Assembly (NCBI GenBank): GCA_029265315.1
Contig: JAJUJM010000006.1
Coordinates: 1 to 43,530 of the forward strand
Source: Actinomycetota bacterium
Lineage (GTDB): Bacteria; Actinomycetota; Coriobacteriia; Anaerosomatales; PHET01
Direction of reading: 5' to 3'
Length of the DNA stretch: 43,530 nt
Both the position numbers and the translations under genes were made by a program. The notes beneath the pieces are model-generated. The model worked only from the letters and a program-made list of their open reading frames with translations, was not told the origin of the DNA and made no database searches. Below, one piece after another: positions 34,479-41,605 of this stretch. How positions within the stretch are numbered: position 1 is the first letter of the stretch; each line of letters starts with the position of its first letter.

Positions 34479-35756
34479 CTAGTCATCCTCCCTGCCGCCG
34501 CTGTCGTGACAGGTGTTGCACGCATACGAGCCGTAACCGCCGGGATGGCACGCTTTGCAGCGGAAGCTGCGGTACGAATGCTCGCCGCCCGGGACTCGTG
34601 GATGGCTGAAACCAGCCGCCCTCCAAGGGCGGCCGGTTGCGTGGCAGGACGAGCAGTTCGTGCCGTAGTGGCCCGCCGGTCGGCTGTGGCACGAGGCGCA
34701 GTCGTTGCGTTTCGGATGCGCGAATCGCCATGAGACACCAGTGGCATGGCAGCTCGCGCACGACCCGGCCCGATGATCGGTGGGTCGCGTGTGACACGAG
34801 GTGCAGTCCGAGCCTCTCGTTGGGTGCGTGAACGCCCAGCTTCTTCCGGCCATGCGGTGGCAGGCCGCACACTCGCCAGACCGATGCTTCTTCGGCGCCA
34901 CGTGACACTCGGTGCATCGCTTGGACTGCGGGTGTCGGAAAGCGAAGGTCACAGCGGTTCTATGACATGTGGGGCACGGCTGCGCGTAGTCGTGTCCTTC
35001 TGCTGGCGGCTTGTGACACGACGTGCAGTCCGTCCGTTTGGAGGGGTGGCTGAACACGAAGGCATCTCCGGCTTCGTGGCACGTGGTGCAGTCCGCATCC
35101 TTGCGGGCGGGCCCCGTCTGTTCGTGGTCCGGCGCATGACAGGTCACGCAACCGGTCGCCGCCATGTCGTGGCAACGTTCGCACGAGGTGGCCTTGTGTC
35201 CAGCGATGTTGGCTTTGCCACCGTCGACGCGTGCGAATGACGTGTCGACTGCGCTGGGCTCCGTGTGTGCAGTGTTGAAGATCCCTTGAGCGCGCAGTGC
35301 GCGCTCGCTCACTTCGTGTCCGACATCGGAATGGCAGGCCTGGCATGCGCGTCCGGTCGCGTGACGCGTGTGATCGAAGTCCGGATCGTCCGGTGACGGA
35401 TTCTCGTGACAGCGCAGGCATCGCTGATTCGGGATGGGTGTGGGCTCGTCGAGCGGGAAGACCGGTTCGCTTGTCAGGTGCGACCAGAGTTCCTGCATGG
35501 CGATGACCTTGTGGGCCACGCGTGAGGCGGTGCCTGGATCGACGTGACACTCGACGCAGCCGACCTCACGGTGGGGGCCTTTTTTCCATGCGTCATGGAA
35601 GGGCCCCATCTCGTGACATGAGTTCATGCAGAACGAGGGCTGGTCGGTCGCCGTAGCGATACCCACGGCCGAGGCCGCGAAGGCCGACAGCGCCAAGGCG
35701 GCTATCACCAGCGTGCCAACCCGATGTTGCGCGATCCACGTGCGTGCGCGAGCCAT
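34479..35756 (-). CDS. NapC/NirT-type membrane-anchored multiheme cytochrome c (17 heme sites)
   Basis: 425 residues. A membrane helix at about 13-37 is followed at once by SFCMNSCHEM (Cys43, Cys47, His48, Met50), then GCVECH, RCLRCH and ACQACH; these four sites fit the NapC/NrfH quinol dehydrogenase fold. Thirteen further CXXCH sites follow, giving 16 CXXCH plus one CXXXCH. The first part would take electrons from menaquinol; the C-terminal part would pass them outward, probably to the 22-heme partner coded next. The last 60 residues closely resemble the end of that partner. It starts 63 bases after the inverted repeat at 35819-35847. Confidence 0.92.
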   Translation of the reverse strand: MARARTWIAQHRVGTLVIAALALSAFAASAVGIATATDQPSFCMNSCHEMGPFHDAWKKGPHREVGCVECHVDPGTASRVAHKVIAMQELWSHLTSEPVFPLDEPTPIPNQRCLRCHENPSPDDPDFDHTRHATGRACQACHSDVGHEVSERALRAQGIFNTAHTEPSAVDTSFARVDGGKANIAGHKATSCERCHDMAATGCVTCHAPDHEQTGPARKDADCTTCHEAGDAFVFSHPSKRTDCTSCHKPPAEGHDYAQPCPTCHRTAVTFAFRHPQSKRCTECHVAPKKHRSGECAACHRMAGRSWAFTHPTRGSDCTSCHTRPTDHRAGSCASCHATGVSWRFAHPKRNDCASCHSRPAGHYGTNCSSCHATGRPWRAAGFSHPRVPGGEHSYRSFRCKACHPGGYGSYACNTCHDSGGREDD

Positions 35757-36056
35757 GCATCTCTCCGTTGATTCGGAGTTCTTCTGCGAGCCAGCATCGG
35801 ATGCGCGCGTGAGGGCTACATGAGAACCGGATTACGAAGTTCTCATGCGCCCGGGACTCGTCGAGCGAGCGCGATGATGAGGAGGTGCGTGCTCCGTATC
35901 TGTGGTCCGAGATTCACCCTATGCGCGTATCCGGGTCCGCGCGTCGTCATGCTGAAGAACTCGTGGCGAGTCGTTCTGCGTCTGTACGTACCGGAGGGGC
36001 TGTGGGACCAGGTCGTCGCCGTATGCGTTCGAGACGTCGCCGCTCGCACTCGCTGC
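35757..36056 (-). promoter_or_regulatory. Upstream region of the cytochrome operon
   Basis: About 300 bases without a convincing gene, between the end of the phosphotransferase gene (36057) and the NapC-type cytochrome start (35756), both on the minus strand. It should contain the cytochrome promoter. The only strong feature is the inverted repeat at 35819-35847. No clear terminator for the upstream gene was found. Confidence 0.4.
35819..35847. promoter_or_regulatory. 9-bp inverted repeat CATGAGAAC-N11-GTTCTCATG
   Basis: Perfect 9-base arms with an 11-base AT-richer spacer, 63 bases upstream of the NapC-type cytochrome start. Size and spacing suit a dimeric transcription factor (about two helical turns between half-site centres). 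It is the strongest palindrome seen in the window. As RNA it could also fold into a hairpin in the leader. Confidence 0.55.
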
Positions 36057-38015
36057 TCACACGTCCTCAAGCACGACGATTCCCAGGTGGCCATCGACGG
36101 TGAGCCGTTCGCCATCACGAATGACTGCGGTGGCGTCCGGCACCCCGGTCACACACGGTACGCCGTGCTCTCGCGCGACGATCGCTCCGTGCACGAGCAT
36201 CCCGCCGCGCCGCTCCACGATGCCTGCCGCGCGCGCTGCGTAGGCGGCCGTCTCGGGCTCGAGGGCATCGGCGACGACCACATCGTCTTTCGTGAGCCTG
36301 CGTAGGTCCGAGGCATCGCGGATGACGCGCGCGGTCCCGCGTCCGACTCCGGGCCCTGCTGGCTGTCCGAGCAACTGACGTGGGCGAACGGAGTCCTCGC
36401 GCTGCCCTTGCGGACGGTTCGAGCTCAAGTTGCCGGCATCGAGCGTGGCGAGCTCTGCGAGGGCTTCGGCAAGCTCAGGGGTGCGCCCACGCCGCTCGAC
36501 CTCCGTTCGTGCGCGGTCCGCTTCACGTTCGATCAGCGACAGGTAGAGGTTGTCGTCATCTCTCAGGCGCCAGGACGCGCGCGCGAGCTCGAGCAGCGCG
36601 GCTGCGCCGTCACGCTGCTCACCGGTCGTGAAGCCGGACAGGAATCGCGTCTCGAGTTCGGCTCGATTCGCCGCATCGGGCTCGGGCGGCACGTCGATGC
36701 CCAGTTCGGCGAGCAACTGACGGTGCGTAGCGTACTCGACCGGCGTACGCACCAGCAGCCCGAGGTACTCGAAGGGGTCTGTGGGCCTCATCGTGTCGAC
36801 GTAGACGCGACCGAGGATGCGAGCACCGTGCGCCATGGGGATGAGCGTTGAACGGTACTCAGTCCTCCAGCGCCTGACCGCGTCAACACGCCGTCGGACC
36901 TCACGAGCGAGGCCGGTGTCGTCGAGTTCGTGCAGATCGATGGAGGCCAATGCAACCGCCTCTTCATGCATCTTGGGCAGCACGCGCGATTCGATGTCAC
37001 GGCGCAGCCGCTCGAGTGTGTCCGCGGAGGCTTGGCTCGCGATGTAGGCGGCTCGCGCGTCAGCCGGTGGCGTCGTGATCGGTCTGGCCTGCGTCACGAT
37101 GATGTCGCCGTCGGGGCCGATGGCCCACTCCACGTCAACGGGTCCGCCCGTGATGCCCTCGGCGTCACGTGCGATGCGCCACACCCGCCGCACCTCGTCC
37201 TCACGAAGCGGCGGACGGGAGGCGTGGCGTGGAGTCAACGCGCGCTCGACCACGTGACCGTCCGCGAGCGTGAGCAGGGCCGCACGTTGGGGCGCTCGGT
37301 GCGCGATCACGCGGCCGTCTGCGCGCCGGACCGTCCACGTGTCAGGCTCGACGCGTCCGCTGACGAGGCCCTCGCCGAGTCCCCACACGCCCTCGACGAG
37401 CCCGGTATCGTCGTCTCCCGGCGTCGTCGTGAACGCCACGCCAGCGCGCTGCGCCTCGATGAGAGGCTGGATGATCACCGCCATGGAGCTCCCGGCAGGA
37501 TCAAGGCCGAGCTCGGCGTGGTAGAGCAGCGCCCGGTTGCTGAACAGCGAGGCCCATACAGAGCGAATCGCCTCAAGTGTAGGCTTCAGCCCGTCGACCC
37601 CGGTCGCCGACTCGTGCAAGCCCGCGAACGACGCGCCCGTGGCGTCCTCGTGGGGGGCTGATGAACGCACGGCGAGCAGGCCCGTCTCAGTGATGGGCTC
37701 GAGCGCGTCCGCGAGTTCACGGCGCAGGGCTTCTGGCCACTCGGCAGCCAGCATCATTGCGCGTACCCGAAGGGCGACGTCCCACGTCTCTTCCGCCCGC
37801 AGGTCGCTCAAGGGTCGGCGGGTGAGCTCCAAGGCGATGCGTTCGCCGAGGCCCTTGTGAACCACGAACGTGCGGTAGGCCGACGTCGTCACGACCACTC
37901 CGCCGGGCGGGATGGGCAGACCGCTGCGCCGCAGGCGTGCGAGCGTGACCGCCTTGCCACCGGCCACGGCCGCATCGTCGGCGTCGGACAGGTCGATGAC
38001 GACCGGTGCAGTCAC
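36057..38015 (-). CDS. PEP synthase/rifampicin phosphotransferase-like enzyme
   Basis: 652 residues. An intact ATP-grasp domain (about 1-320) shows GGKAVTLARLRRSGLPIPPG, LAVRSSAPHEDATGASFAG and the closing DVEWAIGPDGDIIVTQARPIT. A helical middle region (about 330-555) matches no domain I know. The C-terminal mobile domain has GGMLVHGAIVAREHG with phospho-His609. The PEP/pyruvate barrel of PEP synthase is absent. This three-part plan is that of rifampicin phosphotransferases, but the middle part is shorter (those are about 865 residues), so the substrate may differ. GTG at 38015 overlaps the stop of the flavin-type gene (GTGA), which indicates translational coupling. Confidence 0.8.
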   Translation of the reverse strand: MTAPVVIDLSDADDAAVAGGKAVTLARLRRSGLPIPPGGVVVTTSAYRTFVVHKGLGERIALELTRRPLSDLRAEETWDVALRVRAMMLAAEWPEALRRELADALEPITETGLLAVRSSAPHEDATGASFAGLHESATGVDGLKPTLEAIRSVWASLFSNRALLYHAELGLDPAGSSMAVIIQPLIEAQRAGVAFTTTPGDDDTGLVEGVWGLGEGLVSGRVEPDTWTVRRADGRVIAHRAPQRAALLTLADGHVVERALTPRHASRPPLREDEVRRVWRIARDAEGITGGPVDVEWAIGPDGDIIVTQARPITTPPADARAAYIASQASADTLERLRRDIESRVLPKMHEEAVALASIDLHELDDTGLAREVRRRVDAVRRWRTEYRSTLIPMAHGARILGRVYVDTMRPTDPFEYLGLLVRTPVEYATHRQLLAELGIDVPPEPDAANRAELETRFLSGFTTGEQRDGAAALLELARASWRLRDDDNLYLSLIEREADRARTEVERRGRTPELAEALAELATLDAGNLSSNRPQGQREDSVRPRQLLGQPAGPGVGRGTARVIRDASDLRRLTKDDVVVADALEPETAAYAARAAGIVERRGGMLVHGAIVAREHGVPCVTGVPDATAVIRDGERLTVDGHLGIVVLEDV

Positions 38016-38464
38016 TGTCGGTCCGACGAACACTCGATGCAGTCGACCGACTGGAAGCGCGTGACCACGTACCATCGGGCGACGTCGACGCGGGCTATGA
38101 CGGTTGAAGGTGACGTGACGAACGTCTCCAGGTGGGGATGGCGAGCGAGCAGTGCGTCGCGACCGGTCTGGGCCGCCTCACCGATGCACTCGCTCGCGGT
38201 GCCGACGCCGGTGGCGGCTGCAGCCGAGTGGAAATCACTTCGGTTTCCGGTCCTATCGTCGAGCAACACGGCGACTCGGGTATCGGACGAGAGGTTTCCC
38301 CACTTGCGCGTGGCTCGCGATGTGGCGAAGTACAGGCACGACTCACCTTCCGCGGCGATCGCGACGAGCGATGCGTAGGGCGCACCGTCGTCAGAGGTGG
38401 CGAGAACGGCGAGCGGCTGCGTCGCAAGCAGCTCATGCAAGCGAGTCCGTGACGTGTCGTCCAT
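38012..38464 (-). CDS. Pyridoxamine 5'-phosphate oxidase-like split-barrel protein
   Basis: 150 residues with the FMN-binding split-barrel pattern: LLATQPLAVLATSDDGAPYASLVAIAAEG, then CLYFATSRATRKWGNLSSDTRVAVLLDDR and a C-terminal VIARVDVARWYVV strand. Members bind FMN, F420 or heme and reduce or sequester various substrates. It may modify or partner the same substrate as the coupled phosphotransferase; that is inference. ATG at 38464 follows GGAGGACCTCC; longer frames upstream lack a ribosome site. Confidence 0.85.
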   Translation of the reverse strand: MDDTSRTRLHELLATQPLAVLATSDDGAPYASLVAIAAEGESCLYFATSRATRKWGNLSSDTRVAVLLDDRTGNRSDFHSAAAATGVGTASECIGEAAQTGRDALLARHPHLETFVTSPSTVIARVDVARWYVVTRFQSVDCIECSSDRQ

Positions 38465-38626
38465 GGAGGTCCTCCGATCGAGGGCCAGACGCCCCGTGAG
38501 GATTCTTTCCCGACCACCGCCTGATCCGTGTCGGACATCACAGTCATACGGATCTGTCATTCAAGTTCATGTTCATTCATGTCGAAACACGTTGACGAGG
38601 GCGTCCTTCACAGGGGAGGTGCAAGG

Positions 38627-38986
38627 ATGGGTGGCGCAGGACGGATGGGGCACAAGTTCCTGGTCATCGAGGATTCGCCGGTGTTCGCGGCTTTGGCCAC
38701 CACCACGATCAGAATGGGGTTCCCGGACGCGCGTGTAGAGGAGTGCCACACGTTTGAGGAGGCCGTCGAGCACATCCGTACCGGGCTTGTCGATCTGCTC
38801 GTCTGTGGCTACGGTCTCGACTCGGGCAAGACCGCGCACGATGTGCGGGCGCTGACCGATACACCCATGGTGGTCCTCACGGGTCGCCCCGATGAGATCA
38901 CGCCCCCCAGGCGCGCATGCGTCGTGGAGAAGATGGCCGGCCCTCTCGCGCTACAGTCCGCGATACAGACACTGCTGGCCGGCTGA
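38627..38986 (+). CDS. Receiver-like domain lacking the phosphoacceptor Asp
   Basis: 119 residues with the response-regulator receiver fold: FLVIEDSPVF (Glu15, Asp16), VVLTGRP (Thr85) and VEKMAGP (Lys102) are in place. At the third strand, where a phosphorylatable Asp is expected, the sequence is DLLVCGYGL with Cys60-Gly61, so it cannot be phosphorylated in the usual way. No output domain or histidine kinase is nearby. ATG at 38627 is chosen after GGGGAGGTG; ATG 38645 would also keep the fold. It is probably a pseudo-receiver working by protein contacts. Confidence 0.75.
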   Translation: MGGAGRMGHKFLVIEDSPVFAALATTTIRMGFPDARVEECHTFEEAVEHIRTGLVDLLVCGYGLDSGKTAHDVRALTDTPMVVLTGRPDEITPPRRACVVEKMAGPLALQSAIQTLLAG

Positions 38987-39000
38987 CGCATCCTCTTAAG

Positions 39001-39333
39001 GTGCGACAGCGCACCGAGACGCGGAGGGACGATGGGTCGGTCACGAAGGGCGTCGATCGCGCTCGCGGCATTCCCAACTGGACTGAGACGTGGCGCATCG
39101 ACGCGAAGCGCTCGGGCAGCGATATCTCGGGTCCTGTGAAGTTCGTGCGTCACTATCTGGCCGACACGGCCAGCGGCGCCAAGAAGTGGACCACGGTCGT
39201 GTGGAAGGGGACGCTCGAGGCCTCCATCGCTGACGACGGGTCTTTGTCGGGCGCTGTCAACGGTCAGAGCGTCGACGGGAACGGCGGTGTGCACCCTCTC
39301 AAGTGGAAGGTGAAGGGTGTACGGTCGAGATGA
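39001..39333 (+). pseudogene. Probable remnant of a secreted beta-rich protein
   Basis: The frame carries a coherent beta-strand pattern (NWTETWRIDAKRSGSDISG, then KFVRHYLADTASGAKKWTTV and GSLSGAVNGQSV) like the last domain of a secreted protein. No signal peptide or ribosome site precedes it, and the first 30 residues look non-coding. It could start at GTG 39001 as a small protein, but a decayed fragment is more likely. Confidence 0.3.
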
Positions 39334-39632
39334 TGCGACAAGCCCGAAGCGTCGATTCGTGACATGGCTTCGCACGAAGCCGCACCGGCTTCATCGTGAC
39401 GGCGAGTTCGAGTCGTTCGTACTTGACGTAGAATCGAGCGCCGTGAAGCCGGTTGCTGAACGCAATCGACCACGGCGACGGTGCGGCGAACACACGCAGG
39501 GACACCCTCGCGAACGTGGCGATCCTGCGGGCGCAGCCCGGCTGCGGGAGCGAGCGCATCCATCTCATCGGAGGTGTCGCCGCGTGTCAGGGGCGCGAAC
39601 CCGGTGCAGCGGGCTTGGCGGACAGACGCACC
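39334..39632 (+). other. Intergenic region, no supported gene
   Basis: About 300 bases between the remnant and the convergent two-ACT gene. One plus-strand frame from about 39453 (AIDHGDGAANTRRDTLANV, then GCGSERIHLIGGVAA) has a protein-like look but no start, and it runs on into antisense of the ACT gene. No repeat or terminator stands out. Confidence 0.3.
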
Positions 39633-40034
39633 CTAGATGTCTTCGAGCAGCTTGATGGCATCGAGCTCGCAGTCCGTGCGCAGGACGAGCATCGCTGTCG
39701 GTGCATCCGTGGTCGTCGCATGAATCTGTGAGACATTGATGCCGTGGTCGGCCAAGCGGCGTGCGATGCGTGCGAGCTCACCGGGCTCGTTGACGACCTC
39801 GGCCACGACGACCGGCGCGAGGTCAACCGTCCCGCCGAGGTCTTCCAACGCTGCGAAAGCCGCCTTGTTGTTGTCCGTGATGAGCAGGAACTCACCTGCG
39901 TCACCTTTGTCATATGCGCCGATGGCGAGGATGTTCACCCCGGCCCGATGAAGCACCTCGGCCACGTCGGCGAGCAGGCCGACACGGGTCGGGGCCTTGA
40001 ACAGGATCTCGTTGCGCAATTCCACATGTGCCAT
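39633..40034 (-). CDS. Protein of two tandem ACT domains
   Basis: 133 residues made of two ACT domains: KAPTRVGLLADVAEVLHRAGVNILAIGAYDKG (first) and VVNEPGELARIARRLADHGINVSQIHAT (second). Such stand-alone double-ACT proteins bind small ligands, usually amino acids, and may regulate enzymes. ATG at 40034 follows GAGAAGGAGT. It follows the F420-oxidoreductase-like gene on the same strand, 72 bases downstream. Confidence 0.87.
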   Translation of the reverse strand: MAHVELRNEILFKAPTRVGLLADVAEVLHRAGVNILAIGAYDKGDAGEFLLITDNNKAAFAALEDLGGTVDLAPVVVAEVVNEPGELARIARRLADHGINVSQIHATTTDAPTAMLVLRTDCELDAIKLLEDI

Positions 40035-40106
40035 ACCGACTCCTTCTCATCGCGGCGGACCATCGGCAGCACCCACCTGGTGCAGGCGCGGCCCGAAGAC
40101 GGTTCA

Positions 40107-40712
40107 TCAGGTGTTCGCGCGCTGGTTCCGTATCCAATCGACAGCAGCGTTCTCCAGTGTGCGGGCGCGACTCAGCGGTCCCAGGTCCCGCACCTGCCAT
40201 CCAAGACGCCTTGCCAGCGCTGCGACGGTCTCTTTGGCTGTCGTGTCGTCGCCGCAGATGCGAAGCGGAGTGCGCGTCTCCGGAGGGGGTGAGCCCATCT
40301 CGGCTGCCGGGATCTGATTGAACGCCTTGACCACGTGCGCCGATGGGAATGCGCGTTGCAGGAACTCGGCTGCGGAATCATCGGCTCCGAATGCATTGGT
40401 GACGCCATCATCGCTGATCACGACCGGGTTCGTCGGGTCGATGATGGTGGCGCCGGCAAGGGTTTCGGGAGCGAGGAGCTCGACGACCTCGGGGAGCGCG
40501 CGGCCGGGCACTGCGAACACCACGACATCGGCCGAAGATGCCGCGGAGCGCAGGTCCATGGCCAGACCTTGTTCGCCAACCGCATCGAGCCACGCACGCG
40601 CCGAACCCGACGACGGGTCGCGGGACCCGAGGACGACCTCGTTGCCCGTGCGGACGAAACCTAAGGCCAGTGAGCGGCTGACGGGGCCGCTGCCCAGCAG
40701 AGCGATGCGCAC
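40107..40712 (-). CDS. NADP/F420-oxidoreductase-like Rossmann protein
   Basis: 201 residues. The N-terminal Rossmann motif IALLGSGPVSRSLALGFVRTGNEVVLGSRDP, with Ser and Arg after the second strand, suits NADP(H). The ADVVVFAVPG and IDPTNP segments and VVKAFNQIP place it in the Fno-like family (F420H2:NADP oxidoreductases and relatives). Length is near the archaeal Fno (about 210). Whether F420 is the partner cannot be judged; no F420 synthesis gene is in the window. Confidence 0.8.
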   Translation of the reverse strand: MRIALLGSGPVSRSLALGFVRTGNEVVLGSRDPSSGSARAWLDAVGEQGLAMDLRSAASSADVVVFAVPGRALPEVVELLAPETLAGATIIDPTNPVVISDDGVTNAFGADDSAAEFLQRAFPSAHVVKAFNQIPAAEMGSPPPETRTPLRICGDDTTAKETVAALARRLGWQVRDLGPLSRARTLENAAVDWIRNQRANT

Positions 40713-40849
40713 ACATCATCCTTCCGACGCCGGGATGCCTCGGGGTGCTTATTCCCCACGCCGTGGGTCACGCACCTCTTGTCGCCGAGGCGCACACGCA
40801 CTACCTTCGATTCGGACGGTCAGGGCGCGGTGATCGGAGAGGGTGCGAC

Positions 40850-41557
40850 GTGGACCAGTATCGTCGCGGCAGGGACTTGGGGCGGATCAATCGACGGCCC
40901 TACCAGCGGCCCGGGGCCGACCGGGAGCGGCGGCTGCTGGTGACCTTGGGCGTGGGGGCCGCCGTCATGTTGCTGATAGGCGCTGGCATAGGGTTCGCCC
41001 TGGGTCGAGCGACCGCTCCGAAGCCCGAACCGGTGCGCGAACCCGCCTCCGTCGAGATCGTCCCGACGCAGACTGCAGGTGTTGAGGAGCCGTTGCCGGA
41101 GGACACCTTGGTGGAAGAACCTGCTGTCGACGCAAGTGAGTCGATCGAGGCCACGGTCTCAGCCGACGAGGAGCCTCCGCCAACGCCCAAGCAGCTGGCG
41201 CCGTCTGATGGCGCCGTCATCGACGCGACCCGCGTGTACCTCCGTTGGTCGAAGGTGGCCGATGAGGGTCCGGTGACCTACGCCTTCGAGATCCAGGACC
41301 GTCGTCCCGACGGTACGTACGGGAACACGCAGGTAATACGGGACCTGAAAGAGACGTCCTATTCCGCTCGCGTGCTTCCGGTGCGTCGTCGTTGGCGTGT
41401 ATGGGCCGTCGACGAGGCTGGAAACGAGAGTCCCAAGAGCGCGTGGCGCTACTACTCCAAGAAGGCGACGCCGGCTCCCGCGCCGCGTCCGCAGCCACAA
41501 CCGGACCCGGAGCCGGAGACCCAGCCGCAACCCGACCCGAGCGACGAGACGACGTAG
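40850..41557 (+). CDS. Membrane-anchored protein with fibronectin III-like domain
   Basis: 235 residues: a basic N-terminus, one membrane helix (29-52) and an acidic Pro/Glu linker. An FN3-like domain follows (about 120-205, with ATRVYLRWSKV, YAFEIQD and RRWRVWAVDEAGNESPKSAWRYY). The tail is Pro/Glu/Gln-rich. The domain would lie outside the membrane and bind carbohydrate or protein. GTG at 40850 follows GGAGAGGG; an upstream ATG lacks a ribosome site. It is divergent from the F420-oxidoreductase-like gene and convergent with the nuclease gene. Confidence 0.78.
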   Translation: MDQYRRGRDLGRINRRPYQRPGADRERRLLVTLGVGAAVMLLIGAGIGFALGRATAPKPEPVREPASVEIVPTQTAGVEEPLPEDTLVEEPAVDASESIEATVSADEEPPPTPKQLAPSDGAVIDATRVYLRWSKVADEGPVTYAFEIQDRRPDGTYGNTQVIRDLKETSYSARVLPVRRRWRVWAVDEAGNESPKSAWRYYSKKATPAPAPRPQPQPDPEPETQPQPDPSDETT

Positions 41558-41605
41558 CCCTGGTGCAAGGGCTACGGATCATCGAGTCGCGCCGGCGCAG
41601 CGAAC

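Noticed and set aside
33087-35756. Regular short repeats that could be mistaken for a CRISPR array or DNA repeat tract
   Set aside because: The periodicity comes from codons of CXXCH heme motifs; the DNA between units varies as in a coding sequence.
39453-39731. Plus-strand frame with protein-like sequence
   Set aside because: It has no start signal, covers only about 60 plausible residues, and then runs antisense into a well-supported ACT-domain gene.
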